Assembly: GCA_964653795.1 (NCBI GenBank)
Contig: CAZZHO010000001.1
Span: 23,660-87,659, forward strand
Length of the DNA stretch: 64,000 bases
Reading direction: 5' to 3'
From: JAWPMT01 sp964653795
GTDB taxonomy: Bacteria > Bacteroidota > Bacteroidia > Cytophagales > Cyclobacteriaceae
The notes beneath the pieces are model-generated. The model was given only the letters and a program-made list of their open reading frames with translations, was not told where the DNA came from and searched no databases. This document shows, in pieces, positions 1-8,836 of the stretch (the first letter of the stretch is position 1; every line of letters begins with the position of its first letter). The translations under genes and the position numbers were made by a program.

Positions 1-108
1 GGGATTTCAGTTCATTGCTCGTCTGATGAAACAATATGGTCAAAATTGAAATGGATTATAGTTCCAATTCTCTTATTAACAGCGTTGTATCTATTTCAAA
101 ACAGATAA
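1..108 (+). CDS. C-terminal tail of a membrane-anchored protein (partial)
   Basis: An open frame enters from the left edge and ends at TAA 106-108, giving the last 35 residues of a protein. The tail has a short polar part with one Cys, then a hydrophobic segment (WIIVPILLLTALYLF) and a QNR end, which looks like a C-terminal transmembrane anchor. The next gene is convergent, with its stop 20 bases away. The family cannot be recognised from this fragment. It could be a chance frame, but the hydrophobic run followed by a basic end is typical of real membrane proteins. Confidence 0.45.
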   Translation, partial: GISVHCSSDETIWSKLKWIIVPILLLTALYLFQNR

Positions 109-127
109 TTAAAACCCAACACGATTA

Positions 128-2614
128 TTACTTCACTTCCAATGGTGCACTCTTGAGAATACTACGTCCGTCAGAAGTAATACCTTCTATGTAGATTGTG
201 TAATCCGATTTTTCATCTGAAGTATAAAACTCGAAAGAACCTTTCCCTTTTTTGATTTCTACCGAGGGATTCCAATAAAGTGTACTTCGATAATCCGGTT
301 TGATCTTTTCTTCATCTGTCATCTCCTCATATTGAGGTACATAAAATGTTCTGCTTGGATAGTAGCCAGTCATCTGAAAGCTCAGAAACCCGACAGGATC
401 TGGTGTAGTAGTTGCCAGGCTCATGTCTTCTTTTAGGTAGATAGCTACCACGCCATTGCCACGAGCTCCATAGAGCGTAGCGGCAGCTCCTCTTAATACA
501 TCTACAAATTCCACTCGTTCTGGGTTGATACCAGCCACAAAGGCTGGTGATGCTGGAGCTCCGTCCACTAGCACCAGAGCCGCGTTGTTGCCTAGTATCG
601 TACTAAAACCGCGAATGATAATTTGATAGGGACCTGGGTTCAGGCCGCGTACCTCTACTCCTGGGGCTTTTCCTCTGAGTAGTTCATAGATGTTGGTGTA
701 TCCTCTTGTTCCAGGTAGGGAGTCCAATACAATTCGGCTGTCCGGTTTCGTGTAGGTCATGCTCTCCCGAAAGAATGGGTCAGCTCTTTGGTCTTTTCGG
801 CCTTCTACCTCTATTTCATCCAGTATGATAACGTCCTCATCAAATTGCGCCTCGATGTTCCTGATCTTCAGGTTACTCTGGGCTATTTCTTCCAGTTTTT
901 CTTCGTTTACGGTCTCTTCAACCTTCTCTTCCTGGGTGAATCCAATCGATTCAAAGTAGTTAGGGAATTGACGATCTACCTTTGGAATGGTAGGTTTATC
1001 TACTTTGATGAAAGTACCTCCCTTAGCATTGACGAGATCGCCTTTGCTACCTTCTTTGAGTCTATTTGTTCTCAAAATGGCGGTAAGCGTGTCCTCTATT
1101 TGCAACCCATCAAACCAAAAGGTTCCATCTTTTTCGGAGTTGGCCTCTTGTGCTGCCTCTATGTTCTCCAAGAAGGATAAAGTGACTTTAGACTGTACCC
1201 CTTTACCTCGGTTTAGGTATTTGACCACTTTTCCCTCTATTGAGAAACCTGTTTCCGGGTAGTAATTGATGGGGGGTAGTTGCTTCTCCACGACTTTGTT
1301 CCAGTTGAACCTTCTCCATCCCTGGGTCATCATCAGTAGGTCCATGTGTTTTTTACGATCGGCATTGGCGGTATTGAAATACACCTCCGGATGTTCTATA
1401 TCTCCCACCAAGTCTGAAGTGAGGTTTAAGAACTGCTCTATATTGAGTTTGTTGGAGCCATACTGCGAATTAGATAGAATGGAAATAGAAACGTTTCCAT
1501 CCATATTGTATTGACCTATGCCAGCTACCCTGAGATCAAATTTTACTTTTTCTCTGGTGCCCGAAGTGGCGTTTTTGCTTTGCACTTCCGTGAATACATC
1601 TGAGAATGGGCCATAATTAAAGAAGAGACGCTCGGCTTGTGGGAAGCCACGACCATCGAAGAAAGTGAAGTGGCAAATCCCTGTTGGGAGTTGGTCCAGC
1701 GGAAGAGAAGCGTAGATGTAAGGCTTTCCGGCTGTCACCGGGAGTGTCAAAAATACTTCACCTCGACTATGAGCTATGACGAAGGAATTTTCCATCGAAA
1801 GCAGGTTCGAAGGTTTAACCGTCAGAAATAGTTTAGTAGGTGTTTCTCTCAGGTTTAGGATATAACCTTTGTTGGCGGCTTCTGGTAATTCAGAGCGCTT
1901 TTTTTGACCTTCAATCTCAGCAAAGTATTTGACCCCTTTCTTCGGAGTAAGTTGAAACCTACCCATGCCGAATATGTCTGTTTTGAAGCTGGTGGCTTCG
2001 TTTCCTTCGTCATCTACAATAGTACCCGTAATAGGGGTACTGATGCCATAATCGTCAGTGGCTTTAAAAGCTACGATATTAAGTTTATTAGCAATCAGGT
2101 TGCCACCTTCCGGGAAGAACTGAAGATTTATTTTCGGTTCATCGCTTTGGTATACGATAGACTGTCCCGAAAAACCCACAAGCCTAACAGGTCTGTTGAA
2201 AAGAAATTCTTCATCAAAGTTTTTCATGTACCGAGTGTAGGCTCGTATGACATAGTCACCCATTTGGAGAGAGTCTGCCCAATGGAAATCTCCGAAGGCT
2301 ATTCCCTCATTGACTTTGAGCGCCAAGGTAGAGATGATAGTATCCCCAGGATTGATCAGATCCACGTACAACAGTTTTGATATTTGGGAAGGAGTATGAC
2401 TGTAAGCGTCTAGCACGTAAGCTGTAAACCAAACAGTCTCGCCGGGAGTGAAAATCTCTTTATTGGTACGTATATACACTTTCTCCTGGGGTGTCTGCCC
2501 AATGTGGTTTTGCAGTCGGGAGAGCGTGGAGTCAATTACCGGGATCTGGGCTGAAATTGTAGTGAGAGCCAATACCAATAGGCTAAAAGCAGTGATTGAG
2601 CGTTTAAAATCCAT
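128..2614 (-). CDS. MG2-like / TonB-plug domain protein without beta-barrel
   Basis: Secreted protein of 828 residues starting with a clear signal peptide (MDFKRSITAFSLLVLALTTISAQ). The N-terminal half has the beta-rich look of alpha-2-macroglobulin MG2 domains (YIRTNKEIFTPGETVWFTAYV near residue 50). A TonB receptor plug domain lies at about 600-727 (ELLRGKAPGVEVRG, IIIRGFSTI, LVLVDGAP, VEFVDVLRGAAATLYGARG). Only about 100 residues follow, far too few for the 22-strand barrel of a TonB receptor. It is therefore a plug carrier, not a transporter. This architecture is familiar among Bacteroidota outer-membrane-associated proteins, but the function is unknown. It is divergent from the amidohydrolase and appears monocistronic. 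Confidence 0.85.
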   Translation of the reverse strand: MDFKRSITAFSLLVLALTTISAQIPVIDSTLSRLQNHIGQTPQEKVYIRTNKEIFTPGETVWFTAYVLDAYSHTPSQISKLLYVDLINPGDTIISTLALKVNEGIAFGDFHWADSLQMGDYVIRAYTRYMKNFDEEFLFNRPVRLVGFSGQSIVYQSDEPKINLQFFPEGGNLIANKLNIVAFKATDDYGISTPITGTIVDDEGNEATSFKTDIFGMGRFQLTPKKGVKYFAEIEGQKKRSELPEAANKGYILNLRETPTKLFLTVKPSNLLSMENSFVIAHSRGEVFLTLPVTAGKPYIYASLPLDQLPTGICHFTFFDGRGFPQAERLFFNYGPFSDVFTEVQSKNATSGTREKVKFDLRVAGIGQYNMDGNVSISILSNSQYGSNKLNIEQFLNLTSDLVGDIEHPEVYFNTANADRKKHMDLLMMTQGWRRFNWNKVVEKQLPPINYYPETGFSIEGKVVKYLNRGKGVQSKVTLSFLENIEAAQEANSEKDGTFWFDGLQIEDTLTAILRTNRLKEGSKGDLVNAKGGTFIKVDKPTIPKVDRQFPNYFESIGFTQEEKVEETVNEEKLEEIAQSNLKIRNIEAQFDEDVIILDEIEVEGRKDQRADPFFRESMTYTKPDSRIVLDSLPGTRGYTNIYELLRGKAPGVEVRGLNPGPYQIIIRGFSTILGNNAALVLVDGAPASPAFVAGINPERVEFVDVLRGAAATLYGARGNGVVAIYLKEDMSLATTTPDPVGFLSFQMTGYYPSRTFYVPQYEEMTDEEKIKPDYRSTLYWNPSVEIKKGKGSFEFYTSDEKSDYTIYIEGITSDGRSILKSAPLEVK

Positions 2615-2702
2615 CTAGTAATCGAGTATCTTTCGAAAATAGTAGATATCCGGCGTATTCACATAGGACGTTTCCTCCGTCCATTATATCAGCATAATAA
2701 AA

Positions 2703-4385
2703 ATGAGTAAGGTGAAATTTATATTCCTTTCTGGCTTGATAGCCCTTATCGCTTGTAGGGAAGATAACACGGTTGAGCCATCATCAACTGGAGAATGGCT
2801 ATATCAGAACGGGCAGATATATACTGTCAATCCGGATCAGGAATGGGCTGAAGCGATGTTGGTCAGAGATGGGGTGATCGTGTCAGTCGGTACCAATACT
2901 GAAGTAGGGAATGAAGCTTCTGAAAATGCTCAATTCGTTGACTTGGGGAATCGAATGGTGATGCCAGGCATTCATGATGTGCATTTGCATCCGTTAGAAG
3001 CAGCGTCAGATAATTTTCAGTTTACACTGAATGAAGAAGAGGAAGACCCTGAAAACTATGCTGCTGAAATTCAGGATGCAGTTAATCAGAACACGGATTC
3101 GGAGTGGATTTTGGGATGGGGCTTTGATATTTACACCGTTCTCTCCGCGACCCGTCAACCGATTGCGATTCTCGATGAGATTTCCACTACTAAACCGATT
3201 GCTGTAATGGAGTTGACTTCCCACTCCGTTTGGGTCAATTCTCGCGCGTTAGAACTGGCTGGGATTGATGGAAGCTCTCCTAACCCGGCGGGGGGAATCA
3301 TCATGAAGGATAATAATGGAGTTCCAAATGGTCTTTTGATTGATAATGCTGGTAATCTCGTCATTGACTTGGCCATAGCCTCTATTCCCAATAGTGAAGA
3401 AAATGATTATGATGGTCTGATCAATTTTGCCTTGCCTGAATTAGCTAGAAATGGTATCACGTCCATCTGTGACGCACGTACTTACTGGAAAAGAAACCAT
3501 CATCTTACATGGCAAAGAGCCGAGGAGGAGGGGAATTTGACAGTCAGGGCAAACCTGGGTTTATGGATTTATCCAACCGATGATGATGATAGCCAGATTG
3601 GCACTATTCAATCTTTATATTCCCACAATGAAGAGAGCTTCCTAAAAGTGAATCAAATCAAGCTGTATGTGGATGGCATTGTGATCAACACCACCTCTGC
3701 CATGGAGGATGATTTTTTAATTGATCTGTTTGATTTAGAGACCAATAATGGATTGAACTATGTGACTGAAAGTCGTATTGCTAGATATATAACGGCTTTG
3801 GAACCTATTGGCTTTGATTTCCATATTCACGCCATTGGTAACCGAGGTGTTCATGAGGCCCTTAATGCCATAGAAGAAAGCACCGACGGAAGTGGTAGGC
3901 ATCGCTTGACACATGTGGAGTATATTTTACCATCAGATTACAATCGGTTCAGTCAATTGAATGTGACAGCTGATGCGCAGGTGGCTGGAGATTTTGCTCA
4001 ACCTATTAACTGGGGTGAAACCAACGAACTCGTTGGAGCGGGACTCAATAATGCGAATATTCCGATCAAAAGCCTGCAAGAAGCAAATGCCCGGATTACA
4101 CTCAGTAGCGACTGGGATGTTAGTGCACTCAATCCATTTATAGGCCTTCAAAATGCGGTAACAAGGGCTCCGCAGGAACTGACCCTCGAGGAGGCGATCA
4201 AAGCTTACACCTTAAATGCTGCCTATGTTATGAGGCAGGAGGATAAAGTGGGGTCTTTGGAGGTCGGCAAAGAAGCTGATTTTGTTGTGCTTAGCCAGAA
4301 TCTTTTTGAGATTCCGTCAAATGTCATTGACCAAACTCAAGTAATCTCGACCTACCTAAGAGGGGAATTGATTTATCAGCAATAG
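2703..4385 (+). CDS. Amidohydrolase family lipoprotein (YtcJ-like)
   Basis: Metal-dependent hydrolase of 560 residues related to the YtcJ / amidohydrolase_3 group. The N-terminus is a lipoprotein signal with lipobox LIAC and Cys18 as the predicted lipidated residue, so the enzyme should be anchored in the cell envelope. Metal-site signatures are HDVHLHP (His94/His96), HIHAIGN, LTHVEYI and the late Asp in SSDWDVSALNPF. The C-terminal EVGKEADFVVL segment is the typical closing beta-sandwich strand. The substrate is not predictable, since family members act on amides, ureas and cyclic imides. No metabolic partner genes adjoin it. Confidence 0.85.
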   Translation: MSKVKFIFLSGLIALIACREDNTVEPSSTGEWLYQNGQIYTVNPDQEWAEAMLVRDGVIVSVGTNTEVGNEASENAQFVDLGNRMVMPGIHDVHLHPLEAASDNFQFTLNEEEEDPENYAAEIQDAVNQNTDSEWILGWGFDIYTVLSATRQPIAILDEISTTKPIAVMELTSHSVWVNSRALELAGIDGSSPNPAGGIIMKDNNGVPNGLLIDNAGNLVIDLAIASIPNSEENDYDGLINFALPELARNGITSICDARTYWKRNHHLTWQRAEEEGNLTVRANLGLWIYPTDDDDSQIGTIQSLYSHNEESFLKVNQIKLYVDGIVINTTSAMEDDFLIDLFDLETNNGLNYVTESRIARYITALEPIGFDFHIHAIGNRGVHEALNAIEESTDGSGRHRLTHVEYILPSDYNRFSQLNVTADAQVAGDFAQPINWGETNELVGAGLNNANIPIKSLQEANARITLSSDWDVSALNPFIGLQNAVTRAPQELTLEEAIKAYTLNAAYVMRQEDKVGSLEVGKEADFVVLSQNLFEIPSNVIDQTQVISTYLRGELIYQQ

Positions 4386-4480
4386 ACTGAAAGTTCTCAT
4401 GACTTCAAGTCCGCAAGAATTGGGTGTTTTTGGAATAGGTGGCATTCTAGTTTTACATCAGGATTGATATTCACAATAAG

Positions 4481-5320
4481 ATGGAAACCGAAAACGACAT
4501 CAATTTTCAGAGAATAGAAGCGGCAATCGGATATATCCGTGATCATTTTAAGCTACAACCCAGTCTTGATGAAGTGGCGGAACATGTACATCTGAGCCCT
4601 TATCACTTTCAGCGAATGTTTACAGATTGGGCAGGTGTTAGTCCCAAAAAGTTCCTACAGTATATCAGTACTAACTATGCCAAAAAGCTACTGAAGGAAC
4701 ATCGGGCGACCTTATCTCAGGCTTCTTTCGAGACAGGGCTTTCGAGTACTGGCCGTCTTCATGATCTCTTCATCAATATAGAGGGAATGACCCCTGCTGA
4801 ATATAAAAATGGAGGTAGAAACCTGGAAATTCGTTACAGCACGTTCACAACTTTATTTGGTAAGGTCATTTTGGCCTCCACAGAGAAAGGCATATGTCAC
4901 CTTTCCTTTTATGAGCAGGAAAGTGAGGCGCTTACAGCCTTGAAGACGGCTTACCCCAACGCTCAAATTATGGAGAGTTTGGAACCAATGCATGAAGTGG
5001 CGCTATCCGCTATTTCTCAGGATATCATTCATCCTCATGAGATTAAGCTGCATTTAAAGGGGTCGGAGTTTCAGCTAAAAGTTTGGGAGGCCCTCATCCA
5101 CATACCTTCAGGTCAGCTAAGTACTTATGGTAGTGTGGCCAAATTCATTCAGAAGCCCAATGCATTTCGAGCAGTAGGTACAGCTGTGGGAGATAATCCA
5201 GTCGCCTATATCATTCCTTGCCATCGCGTCATTAAATCCTCAGGTGATTTTGGAGAATATCACTGGGGTAGTAACCGAAAAACGGCCATCATTGGTTGGG
5301 AAGCGGCAAAAGCAAATTGA
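4481..5320 (+). CDS. AraC-MGMT fusion, Ada-like methylated-DNA-cysteine methyltransferase
   Basis: Two domains in 279 residues. An AraC-type helix-turn-helix lies at about 9-110 (LDEVAEHVHLSPYHFQRMF). An O6-alkylguanine-DNA methyltransferase domain at about 115-275 has acceptor motif IPCHRVI with Cys247 and the upstream FRAVGTAVGDNP. The protein should remove methyl groups from O6-methylguanine and bind DNA through its AraC part. Unlike E. coli Ada it has no N-terminal zinc/phosphotriester domain; a related small domain is encoded two genes downstream. The next gene starts 11 bases after its stop, so the three are probably one operon. Confidence 0.9.
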   Translation: METENDINFQRIEAAIGYIRDHFKLQPSLDEVAEHVHLSPYHFQRMFTDWAGVSPKKFLQYISTNYAKKLLKEHRATLSQASFETGLSSTGRLHDLFINIEGMTPAEYKNGGRNLEIRYSTFTTLFGKVILASTEKGICHLSFYEQESEALTALKTAYPNAQIMESLEPMHEVALSAISQDIIHPHEIKLHLKGSEFQLKVWEALIHIPSGQLSTYGSVAKFIQKPNAFRAVGTAVGDNPVAYIIPCHRVIKSSGDFGEYHWGSNRKTAIIGWEAAKAN

Positions 5321-5331
5321 TAGCCAAAGTG

Positions 5332-6030
5332 ATGAATATTGATCAGCTAGACTGGAGTCGGATTCAGGAAGGTTTGAATGCGAAAGGCTTTGCAACAATT
5401 GGGGAGCTGGTAGATATCAAGCAATGCGATGAACTGATAGCTTTATGGGGGAAGGCAGAGCTTTATAGAAAGAAGGTGGTGATGGAACGTCACCGATTTG
5501 GTATGGGCGAATATCAGTATTTCAATTATCCACTGCCAAGGATTATTCAGCAATTGCGTGAAGAAATTTATCCTTATCTGGTAGCCATTGCCAATCGATG
5601 GATGCAGGTCTTAAGAACAGATGTCCAATATCCTGATAGCCACGAATCATTCCTTCAACAATGCCATGACAAAGGGCAAAAGCAGGCTACTCCTTTGATT
5701 TTGAAGTATGAAAAGGGAGGCTACAACACCTTGCACCAGGATCTTTACGGAGAAGTCTCTTTTCCATTGCAACTGGTGCTATTCCTTTCTGAATATGAAC
5801 AGGATTATGAGGGTGGAGAATTCGTCATCACCGAGCAGGTGCCAAGAGCCCAGTCAAAGGTCAATGTGATCAAACCTAAGAAGGGTGATGTCCTATTATT
5901 TGCCACTTCCTACTGTCCAGTGCAAGGGGTGAAAGGGTACTACAGGGCCAACTTAAGACATGGTGTGAGTGAGGTTTCCTCCGGGGATCGCCTTACCCTA
6001 GGTATTATCTTTCACGATGCCACAAACTAG
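5332..6030 (+). CDS. 2OG-Fe(II) oxygenase, probable alkylation-response protein
   Basis: Predicted non-heme iron, 2-oxoglutarate-dependent dioxygenase of 232 residues. The iron triad is HQD (His135, Asp137) and His210 in LRHGVSE, with Arg220 placed to bind 2-oxoglutarate. I chose ATG 5332 because a longer TTG start at 5296 would overlap the previous gene and lacks conserved-looking sequence. The gene sits between the Ada-like fusion and the Ada-type zinc domain. This suggests a role in oxidative dealkylation of DNA or a related repair step, analogous to AlkB, but it is not obviously AlkB itself. Family assignment is firm; the substrate is inferred from context. Confidence 0.85.
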   Translation: MNIDQLDWSRIQEGLNAKGFATIGELVDIKQCDELIALWGKAELYRKKVVMERHRFGMGEYQYFNYPLPRIIQQLREEIYPYLVAIANRWMQVLRTDVQYPDSHESFLQQCHDKGQKQATPLILKYEKGGYNTLHQDLYGEVSFPLQLVLFLSEYEQDYEGGEFVITEQVPRAQSKVNVIKPKKGDVLLFATSYCPVQGVKGYYRANLRHGVSEVSSGDRLTLGIIFHDATN

Positions 6031-6031
6031 C

Positions 6032-6271
6032 ATGATAGACCATTCTTCTATTAAGAGTAGATCTCTTCTTAGTTTACTGAGATCAGGAGCAGTTCAATTT
6101 GCGGGGAATAAGAAACTGAGAATCTATGGAAGATTGGACTGTAGTTCTGGCAAGAGAATGAAGAAAGCCAATCGCGTGTTTTTCCAAGATCAGGAGGAGG
6201 CCATTGCAGCCGGTTTTAGGCCTTGTGGTCATTGCATGCGCAGAGAATACAATTCCTGGAAGAAAACCTAA
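6032..6271 (+). CDS. Small Ada-type metal-binding domain protein
   Basis: Short protein of 79 residues (84 if the ATG at 6017 is used) resembling the N-terminal zinc domain of Ada. The block from VFFQDQEEAIAAGFRPCGHC matches Ada around Cys69-Cys72. Upstream only one cysteine is present (LDCSSGKRM), aligned with Ada Cys42, and the position of the methyl-accepting Cys38 appears to be Gly. It probably folds as a zinc or DNA-binding module but should not accept methyl groups from phosphotriesters as Ada does. It is the last gene of the putative repair operon and is convergent with the next gene. Confidence 0.75.
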   Translation: MIDHSSIKSRSLLSLLRSGAVQFAGNKKLRIYGRLDCSSGKRMKKANRVFFQDQEEAIAAGFRPCGHCMRREYNSWKKT

Positions 6272-6277
6272 GGCCAG

Positions 6278-6778
6278 TTACTGCTCTAGCTCGATCTCGA
6301 AAGATCTGGCTAGTAACTCGGCAGTTTTTACCGCTTCTTCCTCTTTTTGATATGAAAAAGAGAAATGAGGTATCCCGGCATCTAATGCGTAAGCGAAGAC
6401 AGTATGGTCGGTAATGTCCCCTGAAAGCGTTGGGCTCACCCCATTGGGTGGATTGGTGACGTGAGAAGTTTTGGTGACCAGTTTGATCGCTGATATGGCA
6501 GGTAAATCATCCCACCTTCCAAATTTCACACCCATGAAGGAGGTATAATACTTGACCTGCTTTTGTGACAGGTCTATTTGCGTTCCTTCATAAGCTGTTG
6601 CCATCATCAACCCAAATGCAATGGCACCTCCGCCTACGACTAATATCCTGGTCATAGAGACGCTTACTTCAAAAATTTGAGGAGAGAGCAATCCGAAAAT
6701 GCCGGCCAATATGACTAAGAAGCCGATTAATCTATGCCCTTGAAAAACGCCGGTGTTCTTGTAGTTGAATAATGTCAT
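6278..6778 (-). CDS. Membrane protein of unknown function
   Basis: The 166 residues hold two predicted transmembrane helices near the N-terminus (about 18-37 and 42-62). A soluble C-terminal part has no motif I recognise. The ATG overlaps the stop of the DUF418-type gene by four bases, so the two are translationally coupled. It is probably an accessory membrane protein of that operon; the PH-like look of the region after the helices is only a guess. Confidence 0.7.
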   Translation of the reverse strand: MTLFNYKNTGVFQGHRLIGFLVILAGIFGLLSPQIFEVSVSMTRILVVGGGAIAFGLMMATAYEGTQIDLSQKQVKYYTSFMGVKFGRWDDLPAISAIKLVTKTSHVTNPPNGVSPTLSGDITDHTVFAYALDAGIPHFSFSYQKEEEAVKTAELLARSFEIELEQ

Positions 6779-7851
6779 ATGCTGCTAAGCTTTTTCATCG
6801 TCCATTCCAGGGGACCTACTTCAAAACGCAATAACCAAACATGTGCGAATAGCGCACAAGCCAAGCTAAAAAATAAACTGTAAATCACAGTGAAACTAAG
6901 CGTATATTCTCCCAGAGGAATTGTGCTTACCATTTCTAGCAAGCCCATCCCGATGATGACATGGGCAACGTAGAATGTAAGTGCTAATTGGCCGGTCTTC
7001 TTCAGTAAGTTGATCACTATTGATTGACCGAAGTGGTGACCTAGCAGAATACATCCTGCAATCACTGCGAAGGCTGTAGCTGTTCCAACTAGCAGGTATA
7101 GTGGCAGAGGAGGCATAGGGCTGGTTTCAAAAAAGAGGGTCAGTTCAGCATATTCGGGACCGAGTGCGGTAATATAGATGGTGCAGACCTTGGCAAAAAA
7201 ATGGACAAGTAAAACAAGGATTGAAGAGATGAATAGCGTCTTTTTTAAGAATCTCTGGCTCCTTAGGTCCTGACGTCCAAACCATAGGCCGAAAAGCATA
7301 AAAGCCACCCAGGGTATTACAGGATGAAACCCATTGATAAAAAGATTATGGAGGAATCCTTTGAGAGTCCAAAACCCGGAATAAGTCATGGCCTTGAAAT
7401 CCCAGCCCGATTCATAATCTATGAATAGCATTAGGAAAGGGAAAAGCAAAATGATAGCTATGGCTCCAAAAAGGATAACCTGCTTCGACTGACGCAGAAA
7501 CAGAATGGCTACGATCATATATACTCCATAGAAGTGCAAAATATCCGCTGGCCAGATTGGTATATAGGATAGACCAATCACAAAAAGGAAAAAAGCTCTT
7601 TTGAGAATCCCGTATCTGATATTAGATAACCTGGCGCTATCCTGATCTTGAATGGCCCGATTCGTAGATAGTGCTATGCCCACTCCGACCAATACGACAA
7701 AGGTGGCAGCTGCCTTGCCTTCCAGTAATCCTACTGCTTGTTGGAGCCAAGCTTGCCCATTGTCTCCCAAAACGATCTGGAAATTGACCAATATCATCCC
7801 AAAGACCGCCAAGGCCCTGGCTACGTCAATGCCGACTATTCTATTGGTCAT
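6775..7851 (-). CDS. DUF418 / acyltransferase-like multipass membrane protein
   Basis: Integral membrane protein of about 358 residues with eight or more hydrophobic helices. The N-terminal signature RIVGIDVARALAVFGMILVN is that of the DUF418 and heparan-alpha-glucosaminide N-acetyltransferase-like group, and the C-terminal helices fit DUF418. The start ATG at 7851 puts that signature at residue 3 and overlaps the stop of the small upstream gene by 11 bases; the longer start at 7881 is less likely. Known relatives are poorly characterised, and an acyl transfer role across the membrane is only suggested by the family. It is part of a leftward four-gene operon. Confidence 0.8.
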   Translation of the reverse strand: MTNRIVGIDVARALAVFGMILVNFQIVLGDNGQAWLQQAVGLLEGKAAATFVVLVGVGIALSTNRAIQDQDSARLSNIRYGILKRAFFLFVIGLSYIPIWPADILHFYGVYMIVAILFLRQSKQVILFGAIAIILLFPFLMLFIDYESGWDFKAMTYSGFWTLKGFLHNLFINGFHPVIPWVAFMLFGLWFGRQDLRSQRFLKKTLFISSILVLLVHFFAKVCTIYITALGPEYAELTLFFETSPMPPLPLYLLVGTATAFAVIAGCILLGHHFGQSIVINLLKKTGQLALTFYVAHVIIGMGLLEMVSTIPLGEYTLSFTVIYSLFFSLACALFAHVWLLRFEVGPLEWTMKKLSSI

Positions 7852-8014
7852 TTTTCTTTCGTCGCTCATAAATGGCGACAAATATCAATGACACACCAAT
7901 GGTCAAACCTCCTATGTTGTGAAAAACAGCTTCGGTTTTGATCATCGAGTGAATGGAGGCTAGCATGGTTAGGCAGCCAATAACAATAAGAAAAATGTAA
8001 ACTGATTTAGTCAA
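7841..8014 (-). CDS. Small two-helix membrane protein (57 aa)
   Basis: A 57-residue frame lies exactly in the gap between the metallopeptidase-like gene and the DUF418-type gene. It would begin at TTG 8014 (no ATG is in frame upstream) and end at TAG 7843-7841. It has two hydrophobic segments (VYIFLIVIGCLTMLAS and GGLTIGVSLIFVAIYE) and a basic end, ERRKKNDQ. Its stop overlaps the downstream ATG by 11 bases, as expected for coupled genes. Length, hydrophobic pattern and fit to the gap argue that it is real; the start codon is uncertain. No family recognised. Confidence 0.6.
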   Translation of the reverse strand: MTKSVYIFLIVIGCLTMLASIHSMIKTEAVFHNIGGLTIGVSLIFVAIYERRKKNDQ

Positions 8015-8033
8015 GACTTTCTGTGGATGAATG

Positions 8034-8792
8034 CTATTGGTGAAGATACCAATCTTGCATTTCTTCTCTAAGTGCCTTTTCAGATAGTTCCGATGTTATG
8101 ACTTCATCGTAGGACATGTTTTTTATGTTCAATGCATATTGCATAAGCAGCCAATGATCATAATATACCCTTGGTGCAATCGTGGAATCCTCGAAAAGAA
8201 TACCCCAAGCTTCAGGCTTTTCTTGCCTTGCCAGTGCTACTCTCTCGATATTCTCGGTCAATGAGGATTGATGTTGGCCTTTCCGTGAAGCATATTCGGC
8301 ATATCCTTCCCACTTCCACTCAGGGTGTCCTGCAAGAGGATTGGAATTGAGCCAGCCGAAATGATTATGCTGCATGCAGTGTGTGATTTCATGAACAAAC
8401 AATTGTTCCAGGTTCCAATCATATCCATTCAGATGAACCCTGTTCTTTTTGAAGTCAGCTTTGCCGTAAAGCACTGCTTTATTGGAGAATCCCCATCCAA
8501 AGGCGATACCTCGGAGTTTTCTCATCATTTCAGGATATAGGGAGCCATCGTTCAGACAAATCTCAATCTCAAAATTCGGATCATAGATTGCACTTGCTTT
8601 GACCATTTTGTCGATTGCCGATAGTCGCTCTCCAAAAGCACTATCAAGGTCTTGATGATGCCGTATTGTGTAATTACCTATTGTTGTCTTATTGGCATAG
8701 AGAACTCCAGGATTGAATACAGCTGCAACTATAGTGAAGGTAAGGCCAGTGGCTGCCAATCGTAGCGCCCAGGTTTTGATTTTACTTTTCAT
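8034..8792 (-). CDS. HEITH-containing putative zinc metallopeptidase
   Basis: The 252-residue protein has an N-terminal signal peptide or membrane anchor (about 8-33). Zinc-site motif HEITH lies at 134-138 and is followed by WEGYAEY at 161-167, whose Glu could be the third ligand of a gluzincin-type site (Peptidase MA-like). It is probably exported and acts in the envelope, either as a peptidase or as a proteolysis-related protein. It heads the leftward operon with the 57-residue membrane protein and the DUF418-type protein, with 19 bases to the next start. Specificity is unknown. Confidence 0.7.
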   Translation of the reverse strand: MKSKIKTWALRLAATGLTFTIVAAVFNPGVLYANKTTIGNYTIRHHQDLDSAFGERLSAIDKMVKASAIYDPNFEIEICLNDGSLYPEMMRKLRGIAFGWGFSNKAVLYGKADFKKNRVHLNGYDWNLEQLFVHEITHCMQHNHFGWLNSNPLAGHPEWKWEGYAEYASRKGQHQSSLTENIERVALARQEKPEAWGILFEDSTIAPRVYYDHWLLMQYALNIKNMSYDEVITSELSEKALREEMQDWYLHQ

Positions 8793-8836
8793 TGGATTGA
8801 GTTTACACGATTAGTGCAGGATTCTCCTTTTTTATT

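Noticed and set aside
788..1180. A 130-codon frame on the plus strand
   Set aside because: It is antisense to the TonB-plug protein, without known domains or conserved pattern.
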